Source of the DNA: Herbaspirillum sp. alder98
GTDB taxonomy: Bacteria; Pseudomonadota; Gammaproteobacteria; Burkholderiales; Burkholderiaceae_D
Length of the DNA: 64,000 nucleotides
Assembly: GCF_020179755.1 (NCBI RefSeq)
Contig: NZ_JAIUCY010000002.1
Location: forward strand, 186,001-250,000
Direction of reading: 5' to 3'
Positions 30,518 through 41,251 of the stretch are shown here, in pieces; position 1 is the first letter of the stretch, and the number at the start of each line of letters is the position of its first letter. Below the pieces are notes generated by a model that saw nothing but the letters and a program-made list of their open reading frames with translations, was not told the DNA's origin and did not search any database. Position numbers and translations under genes: made by a program.

Positions 30518-32212
30518 TCAGGCTCCTTTCATGGCAATCAGGCTTTCCTTTACCTTGGCCAGGCCAAAGCGCAGGATCTGTTCCATCTTGATGTGCGGCA
30601 TGCTGGGCAGCTCATCGGCGTCGATGAAAACATTGAGCACCGCCGGGCCGGGCGCGGCCAGCAACTGGGTCAGGCCGGCCTCCAGCTGGTCCGGCGAACG
30701 GGCAGTAAAGCCGGCAGCGCCACAGGCGACGGCGAAGGCGGCGAAGTCGGGGTTGGGAAACTCGGCGCCCTCGAAGGCGGGCAGGCCCGCTTCTTCCATC
30801 TCCAGATGCACCAGGCCCCATTGGCGATTGTTGAACACCACCACCTTGACCGGCAAGCGGTGCTCGACGCTCGTCATGAATTCACCCAGCAACATGGTGA
30901 AACCGCCATCGCCTACCGCTACGATCACCTGTCGCTCGCGGTCCAGGCTCTGGATGCCGTTGGCCTGGCCCAGCGAGGTGCCGACGGCGGCGTTGTTGAA
31001 CGAAGCCAGCAGGCGCTGGTGACCACGCTGGCGGATCCAGTTGCCGCACCAGAGCGTCACCACGCCGGTATCAACCACGAACACGGCGTCGTGGCGGGCA
31101 TGCTCGCCCAGTTCGCGCGCCAGGCGCTGCGGCTTGATCTTCTTGTGATGGCGCTTGGCCTCGGCATTGTCGTCGAGGGTAGCGTTCCATTTCTCGCGCT
31201 CGGCATTGGCCTGCTGCAGAAAGGCGCTGTCGGTCTTGCCGGTCACACGCTCCAGCAATTGCCGCACCGTCGGCGCCACCGAGCCGGTGATGCCGACTTC
31301 GACGGCGGCGCGGCGGCCCAGCACAAAGCCGCGCTGGTCGACCTGGATGATGCGGCTCTTAGTGGGCAGGAACTCGGAATAGGGGTAGTCGGTGCCCAGC
31401 ATCAAGACCACTTCGGCCCGGTGCAGGGCGTCGGTGCCGGGGGCGCCACCGATCAGGCCGACCCCGCCGATCCATTGCGGATGGTCGTAGGCGACCATGT
31501 CCTTGGCCTTGAAGGTGTGCATCACCGGCGCCTGCAGTTTTTCAGCTAGCGCCAGCACATCGTTGATGGCGTCGCGGCAGCCGTTGCCGGCGAAGATGGC
31601 CACTGATTTGGCGCTGTCGATCAGTTCGACGGCTGCATCCAGCGATTGTGCCGCCGGCGCCAGCTCAAGCGGCGGCTGCAAGGTGTTGAGGCTGGGGACG
31701 GCCTGGCTGACCTTGGCGCCGATGATATCGGCCGGAATGTTCAGATGGGCCACGCCGCTTTGCGCCAGCGCCTGGGCGATGGCCTGGTGGATCACGGCGG
31801 GCGCCTGCTCGGCGCTGGTGACGGTCTGGGTATAGACGGCGACATCGCGAAACAGGATGTCGGGATTGTTTTCCTGCAGGTAATCGGTGCCGCGTCGGGC
31901 CGCCGGCACGCCGCCTGAAATCGCCAGCACCGGCGCGTGGTCCTTGCGGGCTTCGTAAAGGCCTGCCACCAGATGGTTGGCGCCCGGGCCGGTGGTGCCG
32001 CAGCACACTGCCAGCCGACCGGTCAGTTTGGCCTGGCCGGCGGCGGCGAGCGCCGCGCCTTCTTCGTGGCGCACGCCGATCCATTCAATGCGTTTGTCGC
32101 GCCGCAGTGCCTCGGTCAGCGGGTTCAAGGCGTCGCCGACCACCCCGAAGATCTGGCGTACGCCGATTTCGTAAAGTGCATCGACCAGGATGGTTGCAAC
32201 GGTAACCGACAT
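30518..32212 (-). CDS. poxB: Thiamine-diphosphate-dependent pyruvate dehydrogenase (quinone), PoxB-like
   Basis: Peripheral membrane flavoenzyme that converts pyruvate to acetate and CO2 and passes electrons to quinone. The 564 residues carry three ThDP-enzyme domains. Glu50 (VRHEEGAA) activates the cofactor, and GDGGFTMLLGEFMT through VVFNN is the ThDP/Mg motif. The family is close to acetolactate synthase and oxalyl-CoA decarboxylase, so the substrate is inferred from overall similarity to PoxB (572 residues in E. coli). PoxB is a stationary-phase enzyme, in keeping with the stress genes around it. Confidence 0.88.
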   Translation of the reverse strand: MSVTVATILVDALYEIGVRQIFGVVGDALNPLTEALRRDKRIEWIGVRHEEGAALAAAGQAKLTGRLAVCCGTTGPGANHLVAGLYEARKDHAPVLAISGGVPAARRGTDYLQENNPDILFRDVAVYTQTVTSAEQAPAVIHQAIAQALAQSGVAHLNIPADIIGAKVSQAVPSLNTLQPPLELAPAAQSLDAAVELIDSAKSVAIFAGNGCRDAINDVLALAEKLQAPVMHTFKAKDMVAYDHPQWIGGVGLIGGAPGTDALHRAEVVLMLGTDYPYSEFLPTKSRIIQVDQRGFVLGRRAAVEVGITGSVAPTVRQLLERVTGKTDSAFLQQANAEREKWNATLDDNAEAKRHHKKIKPQRLARELGEHARHDAVFVVDTGVVTLWCGNWIRQRGHQRLLASFNNAAVGTSLGQANGIQSLDRERQVIVAVGDGGFTMLLGEFMTSVEHRLPVKVVVFNNRQWGLVHLEMEEAGLPAFEGAEFPNPDFAAFAVACGAAGFTARSPDQLEAGLTQLLAAPGPAVLNVFIDADELPSMPHIKMEQILRFGLAKVKESLIAMKGA

Positions 32213-32549
32213 GAGGGCTCCTCTAACAGATTGGCAACGAAGAGCGTCAAGGTTATGCCACCCCGTGACGCGTCAGTATCGGACCCAGCAGTAAATGCCT
32301 GTAGGAGAACTTATAAGCCGCAGGCGCGCTTGACCTTGATCGAGAACAATAAGTGGTTCTACCGTGGAACCCGGGACAGCCTGGCGCTACCTATCGCGAT
32401 GACGTGAGCGCCCTCTATTAGAGGCGATGTCCTACATGAGCTTCATCCTCCTGCCGACTGAGCAGTCGACGCCCGAACTTCATAATTCACTTTAACTTTT
32501 TTTGGGTGTCGCCAACGATGCGGACCCCGCGCCACAAGACCAAGAACGA
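32213..32549. other. Divergent spacer between poxB and the Cho-like gene
   Basis: 337 bases that must hold both promoters. I see no convincing -35/-10 pair, no CTGT-N8-ACAG LexA site and no RNA gene. Confidence 0.5.
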
Positions 32550-33566
32550 ATGCCCCAGATCATGAATTTTCCCAGCTATCGCCACTCTCTCAATCGCATG
32601 TTTGCCAGCCATCTGCTGGGCGCAGCCACGCCCGGCCTGATGCCGGGCGCACCGGCGGCCACGCGCCCGCCTCAGGGCGAACGCACCATTGCCACGTTCA
32701 ATGCGGCGCAACCTGCGGCGCATCGGGCCGCTACCTTCAGCTATCCGATCCACATCGAGCGCGCCGGCATCGACAGCCTGCCGCAGGCCTGCGGTGTGTA
32801 CGTGCTGCGTGGCGCCAACGACATGCCGCTGTATGTGGGGCGCAGTCTCAACCTGCGCGGTCGTGTGCTGGCGCAGCTGAACAGTCACGATGAACAGATG
32901 CTGGTGCGCCAGACGCGTCGCGTCGAGCACCATCGCTGCGCCGGCGAGCTGGGCGCCGAATTGCTCGAAGCCCAAATGCTGCGCGAACTGCGCCCGCTGC
33001 ATAACAAGAAGACGCGTGACAAGCGTTGCCTGTTCACGTTGCGCCTGGATGCAGAAGGCCGTCCCGGTGTGACCCGGGTATCGGAACATGAAGTGGCGGC
33101 CAAGCATCCCCTGTTCGGCGTGTTCGCCTCCGAGCGTGCGGCGCAGGAAGCGCTGCACCAGTTGGTGGCGCAACACGGCCTGTGTTCCTTCGTGACCGGC
33201 CTGGAAACCTCCACCGGCGAAGGCATGGCTTGCTTCGGACGCCAGATCCGCCGCTGCCGCGGCGCCTGCACCGGCGAAGAGTCGCACCACGAGCACCAGT
33301 TGCGGCTGACCCAGGCGCTGGAAGAGTTGCGCATCGTGGCCTGGCCCTTTGCCGGGCGCATGGGGATCGTCGAGCACAACGATGGCGTGCGGCAGGTGCA
33401 TGTGATCGATCAATGGCGTTATCTGGGCACGCTCGACAGCGAGCGTCGTCAATTGACAATGACCGGCTCGCCAAAGAACCGTCCTGGCTTCGACCTGGAC
33501 AGTTACAAGATCATCATCCATCCGCATTTGCTGGGTCAGCTCGAGTGGACCCCGGTCCCTGCGTAA
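32550..33566 (+). CDS. cho: Cho-like UvrC-homologous GIY-YIG endonuclease
   Basis: 338 residues. The GIY-YIG nuclease core (ACGVYVLRGANDMPLYVGRS) is followed by GAELLEAQMLRELRPLHNKK and a UvrC-like region with CFGRQIRRCRGACTGEESH. The order and length resemble E. coli Cho (295 residues), which makes the 3' incision in UvrABC repair of bulky lesions. There is no UvrC C-terminal nuclease half. An N-terminal extension of about 45 residues is unlike Cho. ATG 32550 is chosen; 32562 is possible. Cho is SOS-controlled in E. coli, but no LexA box is visible here. Confidence 0.88.
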   Translation: MPQIMNFPSYRHSLNRMFASHLLGAATPGLMPGAPAATRPPQGERTIATFNAAQPAAHRAATFSYPIHIERAGIDSLPQACGVYVLRGANDMPLYVGRSLNLRGRVLAQLNSHDEQMLVRQTRRVEHHRCAGELGAELLEAQMLRELRPLHNKKTRDKRCLFTLRLDAEGRPGVTRVSEHEVAAKHPLFGVFASERAAQEALHQLVAQHGLCSFVTGLETSTGEGMACFGRQIRRCRGACTGEESHHEHQLRLTQALEELRIVAWPFAGRMGIVEHNDGVRQVHVIDQWRYLGTLDSERRQLTMTGSPKNRPGFDLDSYKIIIHPHLLGQLEWTPVPA

Positions 33567-33732
33567 AAAATTGCAGCCAGATTGAACATTTTGCGCTGCA
33601 GCGTATTCATACCTGCGTTTGACCGCCCATGGATCAGCTGGCCTGATTGATAACAGTTGACCTGGCCGGTCGCCGCGCCCGGATGCGACCTTTGATGTCG
33701 CAACGCCATTCCATCCCACCAAGAGGAAACCC

Positions 33733-35124
33733 ATGCGAGGCCGAATGCATTCGCTTGCAGCAGTCATGCTGTGTTCTTTCCCCTGGGCAATTGCCCACGC
33801 GCAATCCGCTCCCTCCAATTCTTCCGGCATCGCCAACATCCCGTGTTCGCCCGGTCAGCCGGTCGACAAGGAAAAGCTGGCCGCCTACCTGCTCAAGACC
33901 TATCCCGTCAGTACCGCCTATCTGTCGGTCGGCGACCAGCCGGCACCGCTGTCGTCCTACCGGGCGCTGGCCGCCTGGTTGCTCGCCAAGCGCGCCGCCG
34001 AAAAAAGCGCGGGCGCGGGCGCCTGCAGCGGCGACAGCTGCAACGTCGATCATCTGGGCGAAGACCTGCAAGGCCTGCTCGATGGCCGGGACCCGCAATT
34101 CAAGCCGCGCGGCAAGTCCGACGCCCGCGCTTTCCTGGCGGACGGCAATGCGGCCGCACTGGTCTGCACCCAGTCCACGGCGCGACCGGCCTTGCCGCAT
34201 TCGGCGGCCGCCGCCAGCATGGTGGCCGCCAGCGGCGGCGCCGGCACAGCCGGTCAGGCGACGGTGGCGGCCACGCCTGCGCCAGCAGCAGCGCCGGCCA
34301 AGGAGCCCAGCTGGTTCGACAACGTGCGGGTGCGCGGCAACCCCGACCAGCTCTCGATCGACCGCAGCAATGCGGCCGGTTATGCCTCGGTGGAGCGGGC
34401 GCGGCTGTCGCTGGCCAGCGATGACGTGGCGCAGTCGCGCACTAACGACATCGTGGTCTATACCGGTTATTCGTTCGGCAAGCGCGCCTTCGGCGAAGCC
34501 GGCAGTACCTATGAAGCGGTGCCTTACGTGGGCCTGAAGCAGAACCGGGTCACCGTCTATACCGATGGCAACCCCAATGTCACCACCACCCGTACCAGCC
34601 AGTTCGGGATGCTGTCGGGCTTCCATTTCACCCATGCCGATTCGGGTAACACCGAAGACCTGACGGCGCGACCCGATTACCTGATCAATAACACCGATGG
34701 CAGCCGCCTGTTGACGGTCAACTTCACCTATACGCCGATGCGCCAGGGTTGGTTGAACGACTTCGTGCGCTGGAGCAACGGCCTGGCCTTCAAGCCGATC
34801 CTGATCGGGCAAAGCCGCAACGGTACCTATCTCGATCGCGGCGATCCGGCGGTCTACGAACAGCACCAGGATTTCATCCGCTTGGGCGCGCAGGCAGGTT
34901 TTACGCTGGCCTCGACCAATCCGGCCTTGCCGTTCGACTTCACTACCACGTTCACGGGCTTGAAAGCATTGCAGGGCGACCGCAGCATCCATTACTGGAA
35001 GGCTGTTCTGACCTACAACCTCAACCAGAACATCGGCGTGAGCCTGGATTATTCGAAGGGCCTGCTGCCCGATTCGGGGGACCCCGAACGCAAGTGGAAC
35101 GTGGGTCTGTCGTCCAAGTTCTAA
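33733..35124 (+). CDS. Secreted two-domain protein with barrel-like C-terminus, function unknown
   Basis: 463 residues. The signal peptide ends at about residue 23 (AIAHA). An N-terminal domain with four cysteines (PCSPG, ACSGDSC, LVC) is joined by an Ala/Pro-rich linker (about 145-195) to a region of alternating beta strands ending GLSSKF. A C-terminal Phe suggests an outer-membrane barrel. I recognise no family. AGAGGA lies 6 bases upstream of the ATG. Its stop touches the convergent pdeM stop with no gap. Confidence 0.72.
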   Translation: MRGRMHSLAAVMLCSFPWAIAHAQSAPSNSSGIANIPCSPGQPVDKEKLAAYLLKTYPVSTAYLSVGDQPAPLSSYRALAAWLLAKRAAEKSAGAGACSGDSCNVDHLGEDLQGLLDGRDPQFKPRGKSDARAFLADGNAAALVCTQSTARPALPHSAAAASMVAASGGAGTAGQATVAATPAPAAAPAKEPSWFDNVRVRGNPDQLSIDRSNAAGYASVERARLSLASDDVAQSRTNDIVVYTGYSFGKRAFGEAGSTYEAVPYVGLKQNRVTVYTDGNPNVTTTRTSQFGMLSGFHFTHADSGNTEDLTARPDYLINNTDGSRLLTVNFTYTPMRQGWLNDFVRWSNGLAFKPILIGQSRNGTYLDRGDPAVYEQHQDFIRLGAQAGFTLASTNPALPFDFTTTFTGLKALQGDRSIHYWKAVLTYNLNQNIGVSLDYSKGLLPDSGDPERKWNVGLSSKF

Positions 35125-35790
35125 CTAGATCGGTGCTGCCGGCAACGGCAGGATCCGGTCATCGGCGACCAGGTAAAGCCGCTGCCCCGGCTGCGGCGTT
35201 ACCTGGTATCCGCCGGTAAACGCGCCGAAGGCCGGCAACATGGCCCAGCGTTGATCGATCACGAAGCAGGGCAGGCGCAAGGCGTCACCCGCTGCGGCCA
35301 GCCGGTATACCGGATGGACGTGGCCGGCCAGTACGAAGGCATCCGGCAGTTCCTGCGGATGGTGGCAGAACGCCAGCGGTCCCAGCCGCCACGGTTCATC
35401 CACGATGCGCATGCCGAGCGCGTCCGGGGGATCGCCTGCGTGCAGGTCGTGGTTGCCGCGCACCAGCGTCAGTTCTAGCGCGGCGTGGCGCGTCCGCCAT
35501 TGCGACAGCTCGGCCAGCGTGGCCGGCGCACGGGCCGCGCGGGCATGCAGGAAATCCCCCAGAAACAGGATGTGTCGCACGTCATGGCGCGCCACAAGTT
35601 CGTCGAGCGCATCGAGATTGGCGCGCGTGGTGCCGTGCGGCACCGGAATGCCGCCTGCGCGAAAGGCGGCGGCCTTGCCGAAGTGGACGTCGGCCACGAT
35701 CAGCATGGCGTGTTGCTGCCACAGCAGGGCGCGTTCGGGCAGCATGGTCAGGCGCGCGCCGTCTACCTCGAACTGGTTGCTGGTGTTCAT
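35125..35790 (-). CDS. pdeM: Ligase-associated metallophosphoesterase PdeM
   Basis: 221-residue calcineurin-like nuclease/phosphodiesterase. The metal motifs are all present: D34-V-H36, GDFLHA, RGNHD, CHHP and AGHVHP. It is the last gene of the exonuclease-ligase-Lhr cassette, overlapping lhr by 4 bases. In Pseudomonas the homologous set encodes four biochemically active repair enzymes, with this member a manganese-dependent DNA nuclease. Confidence 0.92.
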   Translation of the reverse strand: MNTSNQFEVDGARLTMLPERALLWQQHAMLIVADVHFGKAAAFRAGGIPVPHGTTRANLDALDELVARHDVRHILFLGDFLHARAARAPATLAELSQWRTRHAALELTLVRGNHDLHAGDPPDALGMRIVDEPWRLGPLAFCHHPQELPDAFVLAGHVHPVYRLAAAGDALRLPCFVIDQRWAMLPAFGAFTGGYQVTPQPGQRLYLVADDRILPLPAAPI

Positions 35791-38294
35791 GGCGTGCTCC
35801 GGTCGGCGGCGCGTTCCAGTTCGCCCAGCATGCGGGCGACGCGATCCGACAATTTCTCGGTCGACAGTTTTTCGCGAAAGCGCTCCACCATCAACGCGAA
35901 AGACAGCGGCGTGGGGCGCGTCAGCGGCATCAATTGCAGATGACGTTGGCGCAGCTCGGCCAGCGTCTGGCGCAGGCGCTGCAGTTCGAGCTCCTGTTCG
36001 AGCACTTCGGTCTGGGCCTGGGTCAGCAGCAGATTGCCGCTGTCATGCTTGCGAAAGACTTCGAAGAAGAGGGCGGCGGAGGCCTGCAGCTGGCGCGCAC
36101 TCTTCGGCTGGCCCGGGTAGCCCTGGCTCACCAGCCCGGCAATCCGGGCGATCTCGCGAAAGCGGCGCTGCGACAACTCGGTGGCGTTCAGGCTGGCCAG
36201 CACATCGGCCAGCAAGTGCTCGTCGGAAAACAGGGTGGCTGCGGCCGCAGGCGTCAGCAGCGCGGCATCGGGCAGATGGGCGCCCAATAACTCGAAGCCA
36301 TAATCGTTGACCGAGATCGACCAGGTGGCGCTTTGCGCACGGCTGATGCGCCAGGCCAGCAATGCCGCCAGGCCCACATGCACCAGCCGCCCGGCCAGCG
36401 GATAGAAGAACAGGTGATGTCCTTCGCGGCTCTTGAGCTGTTCCACCACCAGCCGTTGCGCCGTGGGCAGCGCCGACCAGCGCTGCTGTATCGCCAGCAG
36501 CGGTTCGACCGCCTGCATCTCGGGCCCGTCGAAATGGCCTTCGTCGGCACGTTGCAGCCGATCCAGCACGGCATGGGCCAGGGTGTCGGACAGCGCCAGC
36601 CGGCCCCCTTGCCAGCGCGGCACTGCGCCGCTGCTGCTGGTGGAGCGCCTGACCCAGGCGGTCATCTCGTGCACCCGCACGAATTCCAGCATGCGCCCGC
36701 CGAACAGGAAGCGGTCGCCCGGACGCAGGCGCGCAATGAAACCTTCTTCGATGGTGCCGATGCGCCCGCCGCGCAGGTATTGCACATGGATGCTGGCATC
36801 GGCCACGATGGTGCCGACATTCATGCGATGACGGCGCGCGATGGCCGTCACCGGCACGCGGTAGATGCCGTCTGCGTCCGCCTGCACCCGCTGGTATTCG
36901 GGATAGGCCGTCAGGCTCTGGCCGCCTCGCACCACGAAGTCCAGCGCCCACTGCCACTGGTCTTCGCGCAGGTGCCGATACGACCAGGTGTCGCGCACTT
37001 CGGCCAGCAGCGATTCCGATCTGAAACCGCCTCCCAGCGCAATCGTCACCAGGTGCTGCACCAGCACGTCGAGCGGACAGTCCGGCACCGGTCGCTGTTC
37101 GATACGGCCGGCGGCCACCGCCGATTGCAGGGCTGCCGACTCCAGCAGTTCGAGGCTGTTGGTCGGCACCAGCGTGGCGCGCGCGGTGCGCCCTGGCTGG
37201 TGCCCGGAACGCCCGGCGCGCTGCAACAGCCGCGCCACGCCGCGCGCGCTACCGATCTGCAATACCCGTTCGACCGGTGTGAAATCGACGCCCAGGTCCA
37301 GGCTGGAGGTGCACACGACCGCCTTGAGGCGGCCGTCGCGCAGGCCTTGTTCGACCCATTCACGGACTTCGCGATCGAGCGAGCCGTGATGCAGGGCAAT
37401 CAGCCCGGCCCAGTCGGGGCGCGCCGCCAGCAGGTTCTGGTACCACAGCTCGGACTGCGAGCGGGTATTGGTGAAGACCAGGGTACTGCTGCTGCGATCG
37501 ATCTCGTCGACCACCGCCGGCAGCATCTGCAGGCCCAGGTGGCCGGCCCAGGCGAAGCGTCCGGCTTGCGGCGGCAGCAGGGTATCGATCTCGATGCGCT
37601 TGCGCTGGCCGGCCTGCACCAGCACCCCGGCATCGCTGGCCGCGCCCGGCCCCAGCAGGGCGTGCATGGCCTGTTCCAGATTGCCCAGCGTGGCCGACAA
37701 GCCCCACACCACCAGCCCGGGCCGCCAGCGACGCAGCCGCGCCAGCGCCAGCTGCACCTGCACGCCGCGCTTGTTGCCCATCAATTCGTGCCACTCGTCG
37801 ACGACGACGGCGTCGAGCCTGGCGAAGCGTTCTTGCGCATCGGCCTGCGACAGCAGCAGCGACAGACTTTCGGGGGTGGTCACCAGCGCTTGCGGCAGGA
37901 TTTTCATTTGCCGCGCGCGTTCGGCCGAGGGCGTGTCGCCGGTGCGCATGCCGGCCTGCCAGTGCGGGAGCAGTTCAGGCAGCGGCGCCTGCAGGGCGCG
38001 CAAGGTGTCGGCGGCGAGTGCGCGCATCGGCGTGATCCACAAGATGCGCAGGCCGGCCACGGGGCGTTTCGGCGGCGGGCCGCCCAGTTTGGGGACGGCA
38101 CGCAGCAGGGCGCCGAACCATACCGCATAGGTCTTGCCGGCGCCGGTGCTGGCATGCAGCAGCCCGCTCTTGCCGGCCGCCGCGGCGCGCCAGACGTCTT
38201 GCTGGAAGCCGAATGACTTCCAGCCGCGTCCGGCAAACCACTGTTTGATGGCGGCCTGCCCGGTGGGGGCGGCTTTTTCAGCGCGATCCATCAT
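35787..38294 (-). CDS. Ligase-associated DEXH-box helicase (Lhr-Core type)
   Basis: 835-residue superfamily 2 helicase. Walker A is STGAGKT, the DExH box is VVDEWHE, motif III is SATLG and motif VI is [11 protein letters not shown]. The winged-helix and C-terminal core of Lhr-Core follow. Such enzymes move 3' to 5' on single-stranded DNA and prefer DNA:RNA hybrids. The start is the first of two ATGs at 38294, overlapping the ligase by 17 bases. A longer frame upstream is the shadow of the ligase. It overlaps pdeM by 4 bases. Confidence 0.93.
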   Translation of the reverse strand: MMDRAEKAAPTGQAAIKQWFAGRGWKSFGFQQDVWRAAAAGKSGLLHASTGAGKTYAVWFGALLRAVPKLGGPPPKRPVAGLRILWITPMRALAADTLRALQAPLPELLPHWQAGMRTGDTPSAERARQMKILPQALVTTPESLSLLLSQADAQERFARLDAVVVDEWHELMGNKRGVQVQLALARLRRWRPGLVVWGLSATLGNLEQAMHALLGPGAASDAGVLVQAGQRKRIEIDTLLPPQAGRFAWAGHLGLQMLPAVVDEIDRSSSTLVFTNTRSQSELWYQNLLAARPDWAGLIALHHGSLDREVREWVEQGLRDGRLKAVVCTSSLDLGVDFTPVERVLQIGSARGVARLLQRAGRSGHQPGRTARATLVPTNSLELLESAALQSAVAAGRIEQRPVPDCPLDVLVQHLVTIALGGGFRSESLLAEVRDTWSYRHLREDQWQWALDFVVRGGQSLTAYPEYQRVQADADGIYRVPVTAIARRHRMNVGTIVADASIHVQYLRGGRIGTIEEGFIARLRPGDRFLFGGRMLEFVRVHEMTAWVRRSTSSSGAVPRWQGGRLALSDTLAHAVLDRLQRADEGHFDGPEMQAVEPLLAIQQRWSALPTAQRLVVEQLKSREGHHLFFYPLAGRLVHVGLAALLAWRISRAQSATWSISVNDYGFELLGAHLPDAALLTPAAAATLFSDEHLLADVLASLNATELSQRRFREIARIAGLVSQGYPGQPKSARQLQASAALFFEVFRKHDSGNLLLTQAQTEVLEQELELQRLRQTLAELRQRHLQLMPLTRPTPLSFALMVERFREKLSTEKLSDRVARMLGELERAADRSTP

Positions 38295-39978
38295 CGCCTC
38301 CGGCAGTGGGCGCAGGCAGCATGGCGCGCAGCATGGCCAGCGTGTCGGCCTGCTCGACCGGCTTGTCGGGGCGCATGCGCAAGATGCGCGGAAAGCGCAC
38401 CGCGATCCCGGCCTTGTGGCGCGTCGATGCCGCAATGCCTTCAAAGCCGATCTCGAACACCATGCTGGGACGCACGCTGCGCACCGGGCCGAATTTTTCG
38501 ATGGTGCTTTGGCGGATGACGCGGTCGACCTGCGCAATCTCGGCATCGGTCAACCCCGAATAAGCCTTGGCAAATGGCACCAGGCGGCGCGCCGCGCCGC
38601 TCTCGTCGGGCGTGTCGTCCCAGACGGCGAAGGTGTAGTCGGTATAGAGCTGGGCGCGCCGACCGTGGCCCGACTGCGCGTAGATCAGCACGGCATCGAT
38701 GCTATAGGGGTCGATCTTCCATTTCCACCAGACCCCCACATTGCGGGTGCGACCGATACCGTAGCGGGCGTCGACTGCCTTGAGCATCATGCCCTCGACG
38801 CCGCGTTGGCGCGACTGCTCACGCAAGGCGGCCAACTGGTCCCAGTCGGTGGCTGCAATCTGCGGCGCCAGGCGCAAGGTGTCGTTGCCATGTTGCGCCA
38901 GGACTTGTTCGAGCAGCACGCGCCGCTCGGCCTGTGGCCGTTCGCGCAAGTCGTGGCCATCTCGCTCCAGCAGGTCGTAAGCGATCAACGCTGCCGGCAA
39001 CTCGGCCAATAGCCGGGCCGACAGGTTGCTGCGGCCGATACGCTTTTGCAGCAGCGCAAACGGCGCCGGGCGCAGGGCGGTGTCGAGGCCGTTGCCGGCT
39101 GCGCGGATGACGATCTCGCCATCCAGCACGACACCATCGGGCAGCGCCAGCGCCGCCAGTTCGGGAAAGCGCTCGGTGATCAATTCTTCACCGCGCGACC
39201 AGAGCCAGTTGACGCCATCGCGGCGCACCAGCTGGGCCCGGATGCCATCGTATTTCCACTCGACCTGCCAGTGCGCCAACGGGCCCAGCGAGCGCGGATC
39301 GTCCAGCAGGGCATGCGCCAGGAAGAACGGGTAGGGCTGGCCACCCGGCTGCCGCTGGCCTTCGCCGGCATCGGGCGCCAGCAGCGCCTTGAGGCGCCCG
39401 GCATCGGGACGGGCCCGATGGTCGGTCCAGCCGACCAGGCGCTGCGCCAGCAGCTTGGCGTCGAGCCCGGCCACGGCGGCCAGGGCGCGGGTGACCAGCA
39501 GCTTCGACACACCCACCCGCAGACTGCCGCCGATCAACTTGGCGTGCAGGAAGCGCCCCTGCCAGTCGAGCTGGTCCCAGGCCGCGAAGAGCGCCAGGCG
39601 GATATCTTCCGGCGCCGCCCCGCGCAACGGCGCGATGCGCTCGGTGACCCATTGCGCCAGGCCCAGTTCGGGCGGTGGATCGTCAGTGGTGGCAACAGGG
39701 GCGGGCGGCAGGATATGGGCGATGGTCTCGGCCAGGTCGCCGACGGTGTCGTAGCACTCTTCGAACAACCATTCATCGATCTGCGCGTATTGCATCGCGC
39801 AGTGCCGCAGCCATTTGCCGGGCACCGCCTGGCGCGGTTTGCCGCCGGCCAGGAAATAGACGGCCCAGGCTGCATCGCCGGGATCGGCATGGGCGAAGTA
39901 ATGCTGCAGCGCTGTCAGCTTGCGGGTAGTGGAGGTGGTGGCGTCAAGCTCGGCGTAGAGCCGCGAGAATTCACGCAT
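38278..39978 (-). CDS. ATP-dependent DNA ligase of the Lhr/PdeM cassette
   Basis: 566 residues: an N-terminal DNA-binding domain, a nucleotidyltransferase domain with the adenylated lysine Lys242 in EWKYDGIR, and an OB-fold with [12 protein letters not shown] and [14 protein letters not shown] near the C-terminus. It is not LigD: no polymerase or 3'-phosphoesterase module is present. The start ATG 39978 overlaps the exonuclease end by 8 bases, and its own end overlaps lhr by 17. Confidence 0.93.
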   Translation of the reverse strand: MREFSRLYAELDATTSTTRKLTALQHYFAHADPGDAAWAVYFLAGGKPRQAVPGKWLRHCAMQYAQIDEWLFEECYDTVGDLAETIAHILPPAPVATTDDPPPELGLAQWVTERIAPLRGAAPEDIRLALFAAWDQLDWQGRFLHAKLIGGSLRVGVSKLLVTRALAAVAGLDAKLLAQRLVGWTDHRARPDAGRLKALLAPDAGEGQRQPGGQPYPFFLAHALLDDPRSLGPLAHWQVEWKYDGIRAQLVRRDGVNWLWSRGEELITERFPELAALALPDGVVLDGEIVIRAAGNGLDTALRPAPFALLQKRIGRSNLSARLLAELPAALIAYDLLERDGHDLRERPQAERRVLLEQVLAQHGNDTLRLAPQIAATDWDQLAALREQSRQRGVEGMMLKAVDARYGIGRTRNVGVWWKWKIDPYSIDAVLIYAQSGHGRRAQLYTDYTFAVWDDTPDESGAARRLVPFAKAYSGLTDAEIAQVDRVIRQSTIEKFGPVRSVRPSMVFEIGFEGIAASTRHKAGIAVRFPRILRMRPDKPVEQADTLAMLRAMLPAPTAGGDDGSR

Positions 39979-41026
39979 GGGCGGCGTCCGAGGCGGCTTC
40001 GGCGGCAGATTCGGCTGCCTCTCCGTATTCGGTATTGAAGGCGCCGGCGTCGAGGCCGTTCTGGCGCAGCCAGCGCACCATCGGTGCGACCTGGCCATGC
40101 GTGACGATGATGCGCGGCGCGCCGGTGGCGGCAATGGCCTCTTGCAGCGCCGGCCAGTCGGCGTGATCCGAGAGCACGAAGCCGCGGTCGACGCCGCGCC
40201 GCCGGCGGGTGCCGCGCAGGCGCATCCAGCCGCTGGCAAAGGCATCGCTGTAGTCGCCGAAGCGGCGGATCCAGGTCGAGCCTGCGGTGGAGGGCGGGGC
40301 CAGCACCAGCGCGCCGGCAAAGGCTGCCGCACCGCGCCGGCCCGCTTGCGCGCCGCGTTCGGTGGCCTCGGCTACGGTCAGGGTCGGTGGCAGCGCCACG
40401 CCGGCTTCCCGGTAGAGCCGGTTGAGGGGCTCCACGGCGCCATGGCAGACGATCGGGCCGATGTCGGCATCGATGCCGTGCAGGATTCGCTGGGCCTTGC
40501 CGAAGGAATAACAGAACAGCACGCTGGCGCGCCCGGCGGCAGCGTTGGCGCGCCACCAGCCATTGATGTCCTCGAACACTTCGGCTTGCGGTTGCCAGCG
40601 ATAGATCGGCATGCCAAAGGTCGATTCGGTGATGAAGGCATCGCAGCGCACCGGCTCGAACGGGGTGCAGGTGCCGTCGGGTTCGAGCTTGTAGTCGCCC
40701 GAGGCGACCCAGACGCGCCCCTGGTGCTGCATCCGCAACTGGGCCGAGCCCAGCACATGGCCGGCCGGATGCAGCGACAGCCGCACGCCGTTGTGGGTGA
40801 CGCTGTCGCCGTAGTCCAGCGTGTCGAGCGCAATCTCCTGGCCCAGCCGGGCGCGCAGTATGCCCGCGCCCGGGGCCGCCGCCAGGTAGCGGGTGTGGCC
40901 GGTGCGGGCATGGTCGGCGTGGGCATGGGTGATGACGGCGTGCCCCACGGGGCGCCACGGATCGATATAGAAATCGCCGGGGACGCAATACAGGCCTTCC
41001 TTGCGTACTACTACCATGTCGTCCAT
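39971..41026 (-). CDS. Ligase-associated metallo-beta-lactamase-fold DNA exonuclease
   Basis: 351-residue MBL/beta-CASP-like nuclease related to SNM1/CPSF73 proteins. H34-A-H36-A-D38-H39 is the metal motif; HPAGHVLGSAQ, SGDYK and FVLSDHADW are further family blocks. It opens the four-gene cassette (exonuclease, ligase, helicase, PdeM), all in one overlapping transcript. It is divergent from the HDOD gene. Confidence 0.92.
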   Translation of the reverse strand: MDDMVVVRKEGLYCVPGDFYIDPWRPVGHAVITHAHADHARTGHTRYLAAAPGAGILRARLGQEIALDTLDYGDSVTHNGVRLSLHPAGHVLGSAQLRMQHQGRVWVASGDYKLEPDGTCTPFEPVRCDAFITESTFGMPIYRWQPQAEVFEDINGWWRANAAAGRASVLFCYSFGKAQRILHGIDADIGPIVCHGAVEPLNRLYREAGVALPPTLTVAEATERGAQAGRRGAAAFAGALVLAPPSTAGSTWIRRFGDYSDAFASGWMRLRGTRRRRGVDRGFVLSDHADWPALQEAIAATGAPRIIVTHGQVAPMVRWLRQNGLDAGAFNTEYGEAAESAAEAASDAAHA

Positions 41027-41251
41027 GCTGCCACTGGCTCCTTGCTGGGTTATCCGGGCAGATTAGCGCGACAGTGAGCGCCTGGCAGTCGGTGCAGGCC
41101 GTGTTCCTCTGTCAGGCAAACGCCCTTCAAAACGAACCGACGAGCCGAAATTTAGCGTTGCGCATCGCAAAAAAAGGAGGGATTAGGTATCCTAGCAACA
41201 CTTTTGGCGTTTGCCAGCCGACAACCCCCTGACCTCCAAGGCGATTCCAGC

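Noticed and set aside
32213-32549. LexA box expected before a cho gene
   Set aside because: No CTGT-N8-ACAG site was found; GAAC-N8-GTTC near 32343 has the wrong spacing for the GAAC-N4-GTTC type.
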